From positions 62,001 through 126,000 of the forward strand of contig NZ_QNRO01000001.1 of NCBI RefSeq assembly GCF_003315345.1: 64,000 bases of DNA, given 5' to 3'. Numbering within the stretch: position 1 is the stretch's first letter; the number at the start of each line of letters is the position of its first letter. Below, one piece after another: positions 25,873 to 36,218 of this stretch. Under the pieces are notes generated by a model, which made no database searches, was not told where the DNA came from, and saw nothing but the letters and a program-made list of their open reading frames with translations. The stretch comes from Marinobacter pelagius (lineage in GTDB: Bacteria > Pseudomonadota > Gammaproteobacteria > Pseudomonadales > Oleiphilaceae). Made by a program: the position numbers and the translations under genes.

Positions 25873-27129
25873 ATGGATATAGCAGCATACATGGCCGAGG
25901 TCGGCCAGCAGGCGCGAGCGGCTGCCACACAGGTGGCCCGGTCAACTACGGCCACGCGCAACCAGGCTTTGCTGGCCACGGCGGAGGCCCTTGATGCCGC
26001 TCGCAACGAACTGGCGGTTGCCAACAGCAAGGATCTGGAGAAGGGGCGCGAGAATGGCCTCGATGCCGCCATGCTGGACCGCCTGGAACTGACCCCCCAG
26101 CGCATTGACGCCATGATCGAGGGGTTGAAGCAGGTTGCCTCGCTGCCGGACCCGATCGGTGAAATTACCGGTATGACCTATCGTCCGTCGGGCATCCAGG
26201 TCGGCAAGATGCGGGTGCCCCTGGGGGTAATCGGTATCATCTATGAATCCCGTCCCAACGTGACTGTGGAAGCCGCGAGCCTGTGCCTGAAATCGGGTAA
26301 TGCCACGATCCTGCGTGGCGGGTCCGAGGCCATTCACTCCAATCAGGCCATCGCCGCCTGTCTCGCCAAGGGCCTTGCCGCGGCGGGGTTGCCCGAGACC
26401 GCGGTGCAGGTGGTCAAGACCACGGACCGTGCCGCGGTCGGTGAGTTGATTACCATGCCCCGCTACGTCGATGTCATCGTGCCCCGTGGCGGCAAGGGAC
26501 TGATTGAGCGGATCAGCCGGGATGCCCGGGTGCCGGTCATCAAACACCTTGATGGCGTGTGTCATGTCTATATCGACAGCCATGCCGATCCCGAGAAGGC
26601 GCTGAAAGTGGCGGTCAACGCCAAGACCCAGCGCTATGGCACCTGCAACACCATGGAGACCCTGCTGGTGGACCGGGAAGTAGCGGCGGATATCCTGCCC
26701 CTGCTGGCGTCAGCATTCGAGGAAAAGGGTGTGGAGCTGCGGGGCTGTCCGGAAACCCGCGAGATCGTCCCGGCGGCGGGTGAAGCCACTGAGGAGGATT
26801 GGGAAGAAGAATACCTGGCGCCGATCCTGGCGGTTCGCGTGGTGGACGGTCTTGATGGCGCTATCGAGCACATCAATCGCTACAGCTCCCAGCATACCGA
26901 CAGCATCATCACGGAAAACTACACCCGGGCCCGCCGGTTCATCACCGAAGTGGACTCCAGTTCCGTGATGGTCAATGCCTCCACCCGGTTTGCCGACGGT
27001 TTCGAGTATGGTCTGGGTGCGGAGATCGGCATCTCCACCGATAAGATCCACGCCCGCGGTCCCGTGGGACTGGAGGGGCTGACCTCCCAGAAATACGTGG
27101 TGTTCGGCGACGGTCATATCCGGACCTGA
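25873..27129 (+). CDS. proA: ProA: gamma-glutamyl phosphate reductase
   Basis: An NADPH-dependent reductase (418 residues, E. coli 417) that makes glutamate-5-semialdehyde for proline. Motifs are [34 protein letters not shown] text around residues 115-140, the catalytic Cys in [12 protein letters not shown] (about 258) and the C-terminal [16 protein letters not shown] [19 protein letters not shown] 25873 follows AAGGA; a TTG 9 codons upstream is less likely. Its stop shares a base with the nadD start, so they are coupled. This starts a long co-directional block running to lipB. Confidence 0.97.
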   Translation: MDIAAYMAEVGQQARAAATQVARSTTATRNQALLATAEALDAARNELAVANSKDLEKGRENGLDAAMLDRLELTPQRIDAMIEGLKQVASLPDPIGEITGMTYRPSGIQVGKMRVPLGVIGIIYESRPNVTVEAASLCLKSGNATILRGGSEAIHSNQAIAACLAKGLAAAGLPETAVQVVKTTDRAAVGELITMPRYVDVIVPRGGKGLIERISRDARVPVIKHLDGVCHVYIDSHADPEKALKVAVNAKTQRYGTCNTMETLLVDREVAADILPLLASAFEEKGVELRGCPETREIVPAAGEATEEDWEEEYLAPILAVRVVDGLDGAIEHINRYSSQHTDSIITENYTRARRFITEVDSSSVMVNASTRFADGFEYGLGAEIGISTDKIHARGPVGLEGLTSQKYVVFGDGHIRT

Positions 27130-27785
27130 TGCCCATGCACGTTATTTACGGTGGCACCTTCGACCCGATCCACCATGGCCACTTGCGGCTGGCGATCGAG
27201 CTGTGTGATCGCCTCGAGGTCGATCGCGTCAGTCTGGTGCCGTGTCACATCCCGCCGCACCGGGGTGATACCGGAGCCACCGCGTCCCAGCGGCTGAAAC
27301 TTCTGGAGCTGGCGGTGCAGGGCGAGTCCCGGTTGCACATTGACGACCGGGAATTGCGCCGCGCGGGTGCCTCCTACACCGCCGATACCCTGCGCCAGTT
27401 GCGACGGGAGTTGGGGGCGGATCATCCACTGGTAATGGTGGTCGGCACCGATGCCTTTGCCGGCTTTGATCGCTGGCGGGAGTGGGAGACCATACCGGAA
27501 CTGGCGCATATCGTGGTGGTGCGCCGCCCCGGCCCGGCGCTGGATCCGGAAGGGGTGCCTGCCAGGCTGCTGGCGAAGAGGAAAGTGGAGGGTATCGAAG
27601 GCCTCCGGAGCGCGCCAGCTGGAGGTGTCCTGGAACTGGATCCGCCGCTGCTGGACATCTCGGCAACCGGGATCCGGGAACGGATTGCCGCTGGCCGGTC
27701 GCCTCGCTATTTGATCCCGGATTCGGTCTGGCAAGAAATCCTCAACCAGGGGCTTTACGGTGCCTGCCCTGACGGGAACTTTTAG
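27129..27785 (+). CDS. nadD: NadD: nicotinate-nucleotide adenylyltransferase
   Basis: A cytoplasmic enzyme of NAD synthesis (218 residues) that joins nicotinate mononucleotide with ATP to give deamido-NAD. The nucleotidyltransferase motif GGTFDPIHHGHLRLA is at residues 8-22 and the second motif ISATGIRERIAAGRS at about 177-191, followed by YLIPDSVWQEI. Two in-frame ATGs lie two codons apart (27129 and 27135); either is plausible. It overlaps the proA stop by one base. The proA-nadD-rsfS-rlmH order is that of Pseudomonas. Confidence 0.96.
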   Translation: MPMHVIYGGTFDPIHHGHLRLAIELCDRLEVDRVSLVPCHIPPHRGDTGATASQRLKLLELAVQGESRLHIDDRELRRAGASYTADTLRQLRRELGADHPLVMVVGTDAFAGFDRWREWETIPELAHIVVVRRPGPALDPEGVPARLLAKRKVEGIEGLRSAPAGGVLELDPPLLDISATGIRERIAAGRSPRYLIPDSVWQEILNQGLYGACPDGNF

Positions 27786-27855
27786 TGCTACAATCGCGTC
27801 TGAGTATGACTATTCGGGCGGCCAATCCGGCTAAAGCCCGTACAACAGGGTAATT

Positions 27856-28206
27856 ATGCAGGCTGAAGAACTGAAAGATCTGGTTGTAAAAGCACTTGAA
27901 GAGGTAAAAGCGCAGGACATCAGTGTGATTGATGTGCGTGACCGTACCAGCGTCACGGATTTCATGGTGCTGGCGTCCGGTACGTCAAACCGTCATGTGA
28001 AGTCCCTTGCTGATTCGGTGGTTGTTGAAGCCAAGGAGCAGGGCGTGCGCGCCAGTAATGTCGAGGGCGCCACTGCCAGTGACTGGATCCTGGTAGACCT
28101 CGGCGATGTTGTGGTTCATGTCATGATGCCCGCTACCCGCGAGTTCTATGATCTGGAGCGGTTCTGGCGCGACGCACCGGATCTGGGTGTCGCGGGCAGC
28201 GAATAA
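27856..28206 (+). CDS. rsfS: RsfS: ribosomal silencing factor
   Basis: A small protein (116 residues) of the RsfS/Iojap family that binds ribosomal protein uL14 and blocks subunit joining when nutrients fall. Family text is [45 protein letters not shown] (residues 8-52), [16 protein letters not shown] and the ending [10 protein letters not shown]. The distance to nadD is 70 bp and to rlmH 2 bp, so it is likely in the same operon. Confidence 0.96.
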   Translation: MQAEELKDLVVKALEEVKAQDISVIDVRDRTSVTDFMVLASGTSNRHVKSLADSVVVEAKEQGVRASNVEGATASDWILVDLGDVVVHVMMPATREFYDLERFWRDAPDLGVAGSE

Positions 28207-28208
28207 CC

Positions 28209-28679
28209 ATGCGGCTACGTCTGATCTGTGTGGGGCAGAAGATGCCCGACTGGGTCAGTGCCGGGTATAACGATTACGCCCGCCGGATGCCGCCTGAGCT
28301 TCCCGTTGAGCTGGTCGAAATCCCCATGGCACACCGGGGCAAGAACCCTGATATTCCCAGGCTGATGCAAAAGGAAAGCGACGCGATTCTCTCGGCAACC
28401 GGTCCGCGGGACCGGGTTGTCGCCCTGGAAGTCGACGGTCGCCCCTGGTCCACCGAAAAGCTCGCCAGTCAGCTTGAAAACTGGCAGCAGGACGGCCGTG
28501 ACGTCAGTTTTCTGGTTGGTGGCCCCGACGGTCTGGCGGACGCCTGTCGGCAGAGGGCAGACCAGCAGTGGTCGCTGTCGCCTCTGACCCTTCCTCACCC
28601 GCTGGTTCGAATCCTGCTGGCCGAACAGCTTTACCGGGCCTGGTCGATCACCCGCAATCATCCGTATCACCGGGCCTAG
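28209..28679 (+). CDS. rlmH: RlmH: 23S rRNA pseudouridine-1915 N3-methyltransferase
   Basis: A SPOUT methyltransferase (156 residues, E. coli 155) that methylates pseudouridine 1915 in helix 69 on assembled 70S ribosomes. It has the knot-forming SAM region [17 protein letters not shown] (about 100-116), [25 protein letters not shown] and the invariant C-terminal NHPYHRA. It follows rsfS by 2 bp and precedes mrdA by 9 bp, the conserved order in gammaproteobacteria. Confidence 0.97.
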   Translation: MRLRLICVGQKMPDWVSAGYNDYARRMPPELPVELVEIPMAHRGKNPDIPRLMQKESDAILSATGPRDRVVALEVDGRPWSTEKLASQLENWQQDGRDVSFLVGGPDGLADACRQRADQQWSLSPLTLPHPLVRILLAEQLYRAWSITRNHPYHRA

Positions 28680-28688
28680 GGGGCCGCT

Positions 28689-30581
28689 ATGCCGTGGGGT
28701 GAATTCAAGGATACCGCCGCCGAACGCCGGTTGTTCCAGCGCCGCACCGTGGTCATGCTGGTGTTTGTCATCCTGATGCTCGGTGGCCTGTTGGGCCGCA
28801 TGTATCAGCTGCAAGTGGTCGAGCACGAGATCTACACCACGATTTCCGACAAGAACCGGGTGCAGGTGCAGTCCGTACCTCCGCCCCGCGGGTTGATCTA
28901 TGATCGTAACGGTGACCTGTTGGCCGAAAACCGCCCCGTGTTCAGTGTCACCCTCGTGCCCGAGCGCGTGGATGGCATGGATGAGACGCTCAACCGGCTG
29001 GGCGGCATCCTGGATATCTCTGAGCAGGATCTCGAGCGTTTCCACCGGCGCCTGCAGGAGCCCCGGCGCCCATTCCAGGAAATTCCCCTCCGATACGATC
29101 TGACAGAGCAGGAAATTGCCAGGCTCGCGGTCCATCGCCATGAGCTGCCGGGTGTTGAAGTTGAGGCAGAGCTGGTTCGATATTACCCCCACAGTGAACT
29201 CACGGCCCATGTACTGGGCTACGTTGGCCGCATCAACCGGGAAGAATTGCAGCGAATCGATCCGGTCAATTACGCGGGCACCAACTACATCGGCAAATCC
29301 GGGGTCGAGCGCTTCTACGAACAAACCCTTCACGGCACTGTCGGTTACCAGCACGTTGAAACCAATGCCCGTGGCCGCACTCTGCGAGTGCTTGAACGCG
29401 AAAACCCGGTGCCGGGGGAGGATCTGAAACTGCATCTGGATCTGCGCCTTCAGCAGCGGGCGCACGAGCTTCTGGATGGCCGCCGTGGCGCGGTGATCGC
29501 TATTGAGCCCAAGACCGGCGGGATCCTGGCCCTTGCGAGTGTGCCGGGGTTCGATACCAACAAGTTTGTCACCGGCATCAGTGTGGATGATTACCGTGCA
29601 CTGAGTCAGAGTAAGGAGAAACCCCTGTTCAACCGGGCTCTGCGTGGGCAGTACCCACCGGGTTCCACCCTCAAGCCCATGCTGGCCATTGCTGCACTGG
29701 ATAGCGGTGCCGTCACCCGTGACCACACCATCTGGGATCCGGGTTATTTCCGCCTGAATGACGGTGGACGGCTGTGGCGAGACTGGAAACGGACCGGACA
29801 CGGCTGGGTGGATCTCAAGGACGCCGTTGCCGAGTCCTGCGATGTCTATTTCTATGAGGCGGCCATCGAGATGGGAGTGGACACCATGGCGGGCTACCTG
29901 TCCAGCTTCGGTTTCGGCGAGGACGCCGCCCTTGATGTGTCCGGTGCACTCAGTGGATTGCTGCCGTCCAGGGAGTGGAAACGGGCCATGCACAACCAGC
30001 CCTGGTATCCGGGCGACTCGGTCAACCTGGGGATCGGCCAGGGGTTCATGTTGGCAACGCCGCTGCAGCTGGCCACGGCGACCGCGCTCATTGCCAACCG
30101 GGGTACCTGGATTGAGCCGCGCCTGTTGAAAGACGTCATCGGTGATGACGAGGTTGACGATGTCCTTCCCGCCGAAACCCATGAGCCGCTCAAACTGAAA
30201 AATCCGGACGATTGGGAGTATGTGGTCGAGAGCATGGCTGAGGTCATGCACGGTGTGAAAGGAACGGCTCGCCGGGCAGGCAGCGACGCGCCCTACCGGA
30301 TGGCGGGCAAGACCGGTACCGCGCAGGTGTTCAGCCTGGCGGAAGATGAGGAATACGATGCCGAGGAAATCCGGGAGCGTCTGAGGGACCACGCCTTGTT
30401 TGTTGGTTTTGCCCCGGTTGAAGATCCGGAAATTGTGGTATCGGTCATCGTCGAGAATGGCGGCAGCGGCAGCGGCACGGCGGCTCCGGTCGCACGGGCG
30501 CTGTTCGATGCATGGCTACTGGAATTTTCCGAAGGCAGTGACAGTGGGCTGGTGAGCCAGGCAACAGGGGGCGCACAATAA
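28689..30581 (+). CDS. mrdA: MrdA: penicillin-binding protein 2, elongasome transpeptidase
   Basis: A class B PBP (630 residues, E. coli 633) that cross-links lateral-wall peptidoglycan. It has a cytoplasmic start, one membrane segment (about 22-42), the dimerisation motif PPRGLIYDRNG (65-75), and the transpeptidase motifs STLK (Ser326), SCD in AESCDVYFYEA, and KTGT in AGKTGTAQV. Its stop overlaps the rodA start by one base (TAATG), giving coupling to its glycosyltransferase partner. The C-terminus is acidic and Ser/Gly-rich. Confidence 0.97.
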   Translation: MPWGEFKDTAAERRLFQRRTVVMLVFVILMLGGLLGRMYQLQVVEHEIYTTISDKNRVQVQSVPPPRGLIYDRNGDLLAENRPVFSVTLVPERVDGMDETLNRLGGILDISEQDLERFHRRLQEPRRPFQEIPLRYDLTEQEIARLAVHRHELPGVEVEAELVRYYPHSELTAHVLGYVGRINREELQRIDPVNYAGTNYIGKSGVERFYEQTLHGTVGYQHVETNARGRTLRVLERENPVPGEDLKLHLDLRLQQRAHELLDGRRGAVIAIEPKTGGILALASVPGFDTNKFVTGISVDDYRALSQSKEKPLFNRALRGQYPPGSTLKPMLAIAALDSGAVTRDHTIWDPGYFRLNDGGRLWRDWKRTGHGWVDLKDAVAESCDVYFYEAAIEMGVDTMAGYLSSFGFGEDAALDVSGALSGLLPSREWKRAMHNQPWYPGDSVNLGIGQGFMLATPLQLATATALIANRGTWIEPRLLKDVIGDDEVDDVLPAETHEPLKLKNPDDWEYVVESMAEVMHGVKGTARRAGSDAPYRMAGKTGTAQVFSLAEDEEYDAEEIRERLRDHALFVGFAPVEDPEIVVSVIVENGGSGSGTAAPVARALFDAWLLEFSEGSDSGLVSQATGGAQ

Positions 30582-31723
30582 TGGCTTTGAAGGACCTGGT
30601 GGACCCGGCCGCATCCAGCCCGTTCGCGCGCTCCCGTGGCATTTGGTCGGCCCTGCATCTGGACCCCATCCTGCTGTTTCTGCTGTTGATCCTGGTCTCC
30701 GGTGGCCTGTTTGTTCTCTACAGCGGTGCCGACCGCAACATCGAGGTGGTCAAGGCCCAGGGTATTCGCCTCGGAATCGCGTTTGTGGTGATGCTGGTGT
30801 TTGCTCAGCTCGATCCGGCCGTTTTTCGCCGCTGGGCGCCCTGGCTTTATGCCGCCGGTCTCGTCGCTCTGGCTGCGGTTCTCGTGATGGGGGTTGGTGC
30901 CAAGGGTGCCCAGCGCTGGCTGGCGCTGCCCGGTTTACCGCGCTTTCAGCCTTCTGAAATCATGAAACTCGTGGTTCCCATGATGGCCGCGTGGTACCTG
31001 TCACGGCACTTTTTGCCGCCGCGCCTGTCACAGGTTGCCGTGGGGCTGGCCATCGTACTGGTCCCCATGGTGATGATCATCCAGCAGCCGGATCTGGGCA
31101 CGTCCCTGCTGGTGGGAATGGCAGGCTTGTTTGTGGTCTTCTTTGCCGGCATGAGCTGGAAGCTGATTGCTGCTTTCGTGGCCATGGTCTCGGTATCCGC
31201 GCCACTCATGTGGTTCTTCGTGATGCGGGAATATCAGAAGCAGCGGGTGTTGACCCTGCTGGATCCGCAGAGTGACCCGCTGGGCGCTGGCTGGAACATT
31301 ATCCAGTCCAAGACCGCCATCGGCTCAGGGGGTCTTGACGGCAAGGGGTGGCTTCAGGGAACCCAGTCCCACCTGGAATTCCTGCCGGAGAGCCACACCG
31401 ATTTCATCGTCGCCGTGCTGGCCGAGGAGTTCGGCTTTGTCGGCATGCTGGCGTTGCTGCTGGTCTATTTCCTGATCATCCTGCGCTGCCTGTATGTTGC
31501 GGCCACTGCCCAGGACTCGTTCAGCCGGTTGTTGGCCGGAGCCTTGACCATGACCTTCTTTATCTACATCTTCGTGAATGTGGGGATGGTCAGTGGATTG
31601 TTGCCGGTGGTGGGTGTGCCTCTGCCCCTGGTTAGCTATGGTGGCACTTCGAGCGTGACACTGATGGCAGCCTTTGGGGTACTGATGTCTATCCATACCC
31701 ACCGCAGGATGATCAGTGCCTGA
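30581..31723 (+). CDS. rodA: RodA: elongasome peptidoglycan glycosyltransferase (SEDS)
   Basis: A polytopic SEDS-family protein (380 residues, E. coli 370) that polymerises lipid II with PBP2. Around ten membrane segments are visible. Family motifs are FQPSEIMKLVVPMMAAWYL (about 125-143), QQPDLGTSLLV (about 167), LGAGWNIIQSKTAIGSGGLDGKGW, ESHTDFIVAVLAEEFGF and PLVSYGGTS near the end. It overlaps mrdA by one base. In many relatives mltB follows; here the next gene is rlpA after 108 bp. Confidence 0.96.
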   Translation: MALKDLVDPAASSPFARSRGIWSALHLDPILLFLLLILVSGGLFVLYSGADRNIEVVKAQGIRLGIAFVVMLVFAQLDPAVFRRWAPWLYAAGLVALAAVLVMGVGAKGAQRWLALPGLPRFQPSEIMKLVVPMMAAWYLSRHFLPPRLSQVAVGLAIVLVPMVMIIQQPDLGTSLLVGMAGLFVVFFAGMSWKLIAAFVAMVSVSAPLMWFFVMREYQKQRVLTLLDPQSDPLGAGWNIIQSKTAIGSGGLDGKGWLQGTQSHLEFLPESHTDFIVAVLAEEFGFVGMLALLLVYFLIILRCLYVAATAQDSFSRLLAGALTMTFFIYIFVNVGMVSGLLPVVGVPLPLVSYGGTSSVTLMAAFGVLMSIHTHRRMISA

Positions 31724-31831
31724 TCAACCATGGCAAGCGGGTAATGGTGATTCGGTAAGAGAACCCGCTACAATGATTGAAAGCCGCCGGGTTTTAACCA
31801 GGCGAGAATAGCGAAAGAGGATTTCCGGATT

Positions 31832-32725
31832 GTGAAGTCGAGGTATACGTTTACAGGGTGTCTAGCCGCGCTCGCTATGCTGGTGCTTACTGGCTGTGCC
31901 TCGTCACCCGAAACCGACCATTCCTCCCGCTATACACTGAGCCAGGACCGGGCTCCGGCGGGTGATTTCGATGTCTCCGGCCTGAGCGATGCACGCCCTC
32001 GGTATGAGGCTCCCCGCGCAGCCGGTAACAAATCTCCGTACACGGTCTGGGGAAAAAGTTACCGGGTTCTCGAGAGCAATGAGGGTTACGTCGCCACCGG
32101 TACCGCCAGCTGGTATGGCGAGAAGTTTCACGGTCACAAGACTTCCAACGGTGAAACCTTCGACATGTACCAAATGTCCGCGGCCCACAAGTCCCTGCGG
32201 ATCCCGGGCTACGCCCGGATCACCAACCTGGAGAACGGCCGGTCGGTGATTGTCCGGGTTAATGACCGGGGGCCGTTCCACGGTGATCGCCTGATCGACC
32301 TGTCCTACGCCGCGGCCAAGAAACTTGGTTATCAATCCAGGGGCACGGCGCGGGTCGAGGTGGCAGCCATTACGGTCAGGGCGGATGGCTCCATGACGCT
32401 GGCGGGCGAGCCATTTGTGCCCGGCGACGGGCGCGCACCGGGAGCCTCCGCTACAGTGGCAGATAACGCAGTGGGCACCGGATCCCGCGGCCTCTACGTG
32501 CAGCTGGGATCCTTCAGCAGCCGGGACCCTGCAGAGGCCCTGCTGGGACAGGTCCGGTCGGTGCTTGAGAACCCGATGCGGGTTCGTGCCATCGATACCC
32601 AATCCGGCCGCTTTCACCGGGTACAGGTTGGACCTTTCGAGGACGAAGAAGCCGCCCGTCGTACCCAGAGCCTTTTGGAGGCACGGGGTTTTTCGCAGTC
32701 CATCCTGTTGACTGATTCACACTGA
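31832..32725 (+). CDS. rlpA: RlpA: septal-ring-type lytic transglycosylase lipoprotein
   Basis: A lipoprotein (297 residues) with lipobox LTGC (Cys22), a double-psi beta-barrel domain (about 88-180; GTASWYGEKFHGHKTSNGETFDMY and RVNDRGPFHGDRLIDLSYAAA) and a C-terminal SPOR domain (about 222-297) that binds denuded glycan at the septum. In Pseudomonas RlpA is a lytic transglycosylase for stem-less glycan. The start is GTG at 31832, which places the signal peptide correctly after AGAGG. It lies between rodA and dacA as usual. Confidence 0.94.
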   Translation: MKSRYTFTGCLAALAMLVLTGCASSPETDHSSRYTLSQDRAPAGDFDVSGLSDARPRYEAPRAAGNKSPYTVWGKSYRVLESNEGYVATGTASWYGEKFHGHKTSNGETFDMYQMSAAHKSLRIPGYARITNLENGRSVIVRVNDRGPFHGDRLIDLSYAAAKKLGYQSRGTARVEVAAITVRADGSMTLAGEPFVPGDGRAPGASATVADNAVGTGSRGLYVQLGSFSSRDPAEALLGQVRSVLENPMRVRAIDTQSGRFHRVQVGPFEDEEAARRTQSLLEARGFSQSILLTDSH

Positions 32726-32756
32726 TAATTCCGAAAACCAGAAATACACCTGACGA

Positions 32757-33935
32757 ATGAATGGACCCATGGCCTTAACAACCGTTTTACGTTCCCTCTC
32801 TGTCATCCTTGTCCTTGCGTTGGCCCTGGCTGGCAAGGTAATGGCGCAATCAGTGCTGATTCCTTCACCTCCGCAGATCGCGGGTAGTTCCTATGTGTTG
32901 ATGGACCCGAAGAGCGGGAGCATCATCATGGAGGAGAATAGTCACGAGCGGCTGCCTCCTGCCAGTCTGACCAAAATGATGACCGCCTACATCGTAGAGA
33001 GGGAACTGGATGAGGGCCGGATTTCCATGAGCGACATGGTCCCCATCAGTGTCAAGGCATGGAAAACGGAAGGCTCCAGAACCTTCGTGAAGGAAGGTAC
33101 CGAAGTCTCTGTGGAAGATCTGCTCAAGGGTGTCATTATCCAGTCTGGTAACGATGCCTCTGTGGCCCTTGCCGAGTTTGTTGCCGGCAGTGAGGGGGCG
33201 TTCGTCGATATCATGAACCAGCAGGCCCAGCTGCTGGGTATGAAGGACACCAGTTTTGCCAACGCCACCGGTTTGCCGTCGGAGAATCATTACTCCACGG
33301 CTTACGATCTGGCATTGCTGGCGCGCGCCATCATCAATGACTACCCGGAAAACTATCCGCTGTATGCCGAGAAGCACTTCACCTACAACAACATCCGTCA
33401 GCCCAACCGGAACAGCCTGCTGTGGCGGGATGACAGCGTGGATGGCCTGAAAACCGGCCATACCGAAGCGGCCGGTTACTGCCTGGTAGCGTCCGCCAAA
33501 CGTGAGGACACCCGTTTTATCGCGGTGGTGATGGGAACCAGCAGTAGCCAGGCCCGGGCCCAGGAAGTGCAGAAGATGCTCAATTACGGCTTCCGTTACT
33601 ACGAGAGCGAACGCCTGTTCCGATCGGGCCAGGAGCTCATGGAGGCCCGCATCTGGGGTGGCCAGGCGGATCAGGTATCGGTGGGGCTGACCGAGGATGT
33701 GTTCGTAACCATTCCCCGGGGATCCCGCGACCAGCTGGAATCCACCGTAGACCTTGATTCTGTGATTAAAGCACCCATCAATGTCGGAGACGAGCTGGGT
33801 CGGGTCAAGGTAAGCCTGAACGGCACGGTGCTGGTGGATGAGCCGGTACTTGCCCTGACCGAGGTTCCGGAAGGCGGGTTGTTCAAACGCCTCTGGGATG
33901 CGATCAAGCTCTTTTTCGTTCAGTTGTTTCAGTAA
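32757..33935 (+). CDS. dacA: DacA: D-Ala-D-Ala carboxypeptidase (PBP5/6 type)
   Basis: A low-molecular-weight PBP (392 residues) that trims pentapeptides in the periplasm. It has a signal peptide cleaved around residue 31 (KVMA-QS), the motif SLTK (Ser70-Lys73), SGN in IIQSGNDAS (about 131), KTG in DGLKTGHTEAAG (about 227) and a C-terminal beta domain ending in an amphipathic helix (LFKRLWDAIKLFFVQLFQ) for membrane attachment. The start could also be ATG 32769, four codons later. It follows rlpA by 31 bp. Confidence 0.96.
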   Translation: MNGPMALTTVLRSLSVILVLALALAGKVMAQSVLIPSPPQIAGSSYVLMDPKSGSIIMEENSHERLPPASLTKMMTAYIVERELDEGRISMSDMVPISVKAWKTEGSRTFVKEGTEVSVEDLLKGVIIQSGNDASVALAEFVAGSEGAFVDIMNQQAQLLGMKDTSFANATGLPSENHYSTAYDLALLARAIINDYPENYPLYAEKHFTYNNIRQPNRNSLLWRDDSVDGLKTGHTEAAGYCLVASAKREDTRFIAVVMGTSSSQARAQEVQKMLNYGFRYYESERLFRSGQELMEARIWGGQADQVSVGLTEDVFVTIPRGSRDQLESTVDLDSVIKAPINVGDELGRVKVSLNGTVLVDEPVLALTEVPEGGLFKRLWDAIKLFFVQLFQ

Positions 33936-33966
33936 GGGTGATGTCAGTACCCGGGAGTAATGCGGC

Positions 33967-34236
33967 ATGAGTGAGCCGAAAGCACCAAAAATCGAATTTC
34001 CCTGCGATTACGTGATCAAGGTAATCGGTAATGCCGCACCTGATTTCACCGATTTTGTCGTGGAAGTGGTGGAGTGCCACGCGCCCGGGATTACCGAGGC
34101 GGACATTTCCGTGACTGACAGCAGCAAGGGGCGCTTCTCCTCGGTCCAGCTGAAAATAGTCGCCACGGGTGAGGAGCAGCTCAAGGCACTGTTCGAAGAT
34201 CTGAAGGCCAGCGGCCGGGTTCACATGGTGCTCTGA
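33967..34236 (+). CDS. ybeD: YbeD-family (DUF493) protein
   Basis: An 89-residue member of the YbeD/DUF493 family, a small ACT-like-fold protein with no proven function. Text typical of the family is [13 protein letters not shown] (about 9-21), [12 protein letters not shown] and [23 protein letters not shown] near the end. It lies between dacA and lipB (5 bp before lipB), as in E. coli and Pseudomonas, which suggests a link with lipoate or cell-wall metabolism only by position. Confidence 0.93.
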   Translation: MSEPKAPKIEFPCDYVIKVIGNAAPDFTDFVVEVVECHAPGITEADISVTDSSKGRFSSVQLKIVATGEEQLKALFEDLKASGRVHMVL

Positions 34237-34241
34237 CGGCC

Positions 34242-34880
34242 ATGCCAGAACTCATTGTCCGTTCCCTCGGGGAGCAGCCCTACCTGGAGACCTGGGAGGC
34301 CATGAAGAAGTTCACGGCGGACCGGGATGGCAACACCGTGGACGAGCTCTGGTGCCTGGAGCACCCCAGGGTGTTCACCCAGGGGCAGGCGGGCAAGGCC
34401 GAGCACGTGCTGTTGCCTGGTGATATTCCCGTCATCAAGGTGGACCGGGGTGGTCAGGTGACTTACCACGGACCCGGTCAGCTGGTGATCTATCTGATGA
34501 TTGACCTGCCGCGCAGGAAAATCGGAGTCCGGGGCCTGGTGGATCAGATCGAGCAGGGCATCGTCCGCACCCTGGCGGACCTGGGGGTCGAAGCGGCACC
34601 GCGCCCCGACGCCCCCGGCGTTTACGTGGGCGATGCCAAGATCGCTTCCCTCGGCTTGAGGGTTCGCCGGGGATGCTCCTTCCATGGCCTGGCCTTGAAT
34701 GTAGATATGGACATGGAGCCCTTCAGCCGCATCAATCCCTGTGGTTATGCTGGCATGCCCATGTGCCAGGTCCGGGATTTTGTGCCCGGAGCCACGGTGG
34801 CCGACCTCGAGCAGCGTCTGGTTGACCATCTGGTTGCCGGCCTCGGTTACCAGCAGGTGCAGCACCAAAGAGGCTGGTGA
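34242..34880 (+). CDS. lipB: LipB: octanoyl-[acyl-carrier-protein]:protein octanoyltransferase
   Basis: An enzyme (212 residues, E. coli 213) that moves octanoate from ACP to lipoyl domains of pyruvate and 2-oxoglutarate dehydrogenases. Motifs are [27 protein letters not shown] (about 67-85), the catalytic Lys in [12 protein letters not shown] (about 132) and the Cys in [12 protein letters not shown] (about 167). It is the last gene of the block. The lipA gene, often adjacent, is here about 25 kb away at 59445. Confidence 0.96.
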   Translation: MPELIVRSLGEQPYLETWEAMKKFTADRDGNTVDELWCLEHPRVFTQGQAGKAEHVLLPGDIPVIKVDRGGQVTYHGPGQLVIYLMIDLPRRKIGVRGLVDQIEQGIVRTLADLGVEAAPRPDAPGVYVGDAKIASLGLRVRRGCSFHGLALNVDMDMEPFSRINPCGYAGMPMCQVRDFVPGATVADLEQRLVDHLVAGLGYQQVQHQRGW

Positions 34881-34886
34881 CCGGCG

Positions 34887-35969
34887 TCAGGTGGTAGCGG
34901 CACAGGCCTGGTTACGGCCGGCACTCTTTGCCCCATAGAGCGCTTCATCGGCCCTCTGCAGCAGGCGGTCAATGGACTCCGACCCGGCGATGGTGGCCGT
35001 GCCGACACTGATGGTGGCTCCAAGCGGGCGGCCATCCACCTCAACCGAGCCCGCCTCGACAGCAGCACGGATACGCTGGGCCGTCTGCAGGGCCTCGTCC
35101 GGCCCAGTCTCCGGTAACAGGACCAGGTATTCCTCACCGCCCCACCGGGCTACGGTATCGACTTTCCGGCATTGTTCCCGCAGGGTGCGGGCGACCATCC
35201 TGATAAGCACGTCTCCGGCGTGATGGCCGTAATGGTCATTGATGCCCTTGAACAGGTCGATGTCCATCAGCATGACCGAGAACGGCCGTTGGGTGCGCAG
35301 GTAGCGCTGGTACTCGGTCTCCAGTTGGTCCAGGCCTTCCCGACGGTTTGCCAGGCCGGTCAGGGCGTCGTGTTTGGCGGCGAATTCAAACTCCGATGCC
35401 ATTCTGAGCAGGCGCAGCTTGCTGCGTCGCCGGCTCTGGTCAAGGATGTAACAGGTGACCATCTCGAAACCGAGTACGATAACCATCGAGATCCGGAAGC
35501 TGGTGCTGTAGGGCGGCTCGAAAACGAGGTCACCGGCAGGACTGAACAGGAACACGAGCGCGGCCAGGCCGCCGGCGCAGGCGATAACACCCACCCGGGT
35601 CCGGCTGATATAGAAAATGACTGGCGGATAGGCAAACAGCCAGATAATGGCGGAGCCATCCTCCACCGCCTGGACCACCAGAAAAGTGAACAGGGCCGTG
35701 ATCAGGCCGATAAATCCGCGGCGGTGAAGGGTCTGGTGCCGGATCCCGAGATAGACCAGGGAATTCAGTGCCAGCAGCGCTGCGAAGGTGACCAGCAGCG
35801 GTGCCGTGAACGGACTTTCCGCGGTGCTGGCGGCCCTGCCGGCGAAAAACAGCAGGATGGGCACCGCCGCCGAGGTGAGCCAGTTGATCAGAACCGGGAC
35901 CGGGATTTCGCCTTTCACGCGAAACTGGGACAGTTCGGTATCCGGTGTTTTGGCAGCCGTTTGCTTCAT
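34887..35969 (-). CDS. Membrane-anchored diguanylate cyclase
   Basis: A 360-residue inner-membrane protein with about six hydrophobic segments (residues 24-185) and a C-terminal GGDEF domain from about 198 (KHDALTGLANRREGLDQLE). The active loop is ARWGGEEYLVLLP, an intact GGEEY, and an allosteric I-site RKVD stands five residues before it. It should make c-di-GMP and be product-inhibited, in contrast to the two degenerate GGDEF proteins at 23718-25726. It converges with lipB, with only a 6-bp gap and no obvious terminator. Confidence 0.92.
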   Translation of the reverse strand: MKQTAAKTPDTELSQFRVKGEIPVPVLINWLTSAAVPILLFFAGRAASTAESPFTAPLLVTFAALLALNSLVYLGIRHQTLHRRGFIGLITALFTFLVVQAVEDGSAIIWLFAYPPVIFYISRTRVGVIACAGGLAALVFLFSPAGDLVFEPPYSTSFRISMVIVLGFEMVTCYILDQSRRRSKLRLLRMASEFEFAAKHDALTGLANRREGLDQLETEYQRYLRTQRPFSVMLMDIDLFKGINDHYGHHAGDVLIRMVARTLREQCRKVDTVARWGGEEYLVLLPETGPDEALQTAQRIRAAVEAGSVEVDGRPLGATISVGTATIAGSESIDRLLQRADEALYGAKSAGRNQACAATT

Positions 35970-36218
35970 TTTCAGTCTTGTTTTTGTGTTTTACCGAGCC
36001 TGATACTGCCTGACATACTAGACCGGATTGGCTATCAGCACTGTAGTAAAACGTAAACAGGTACAGCAGGGACATTTAAACCGGAATTCGCAGGCCGGCA
36101 TTGGCCGGCAGGCCCGGAATAACGGGTCGAATCGGTGAGGATAGGTTGCCACCGTATCCGTATAATGGAGTGAACAGCTGGCAGACAGCGCAAATTTTCC
36201 GACACCCACAGGTTGTCC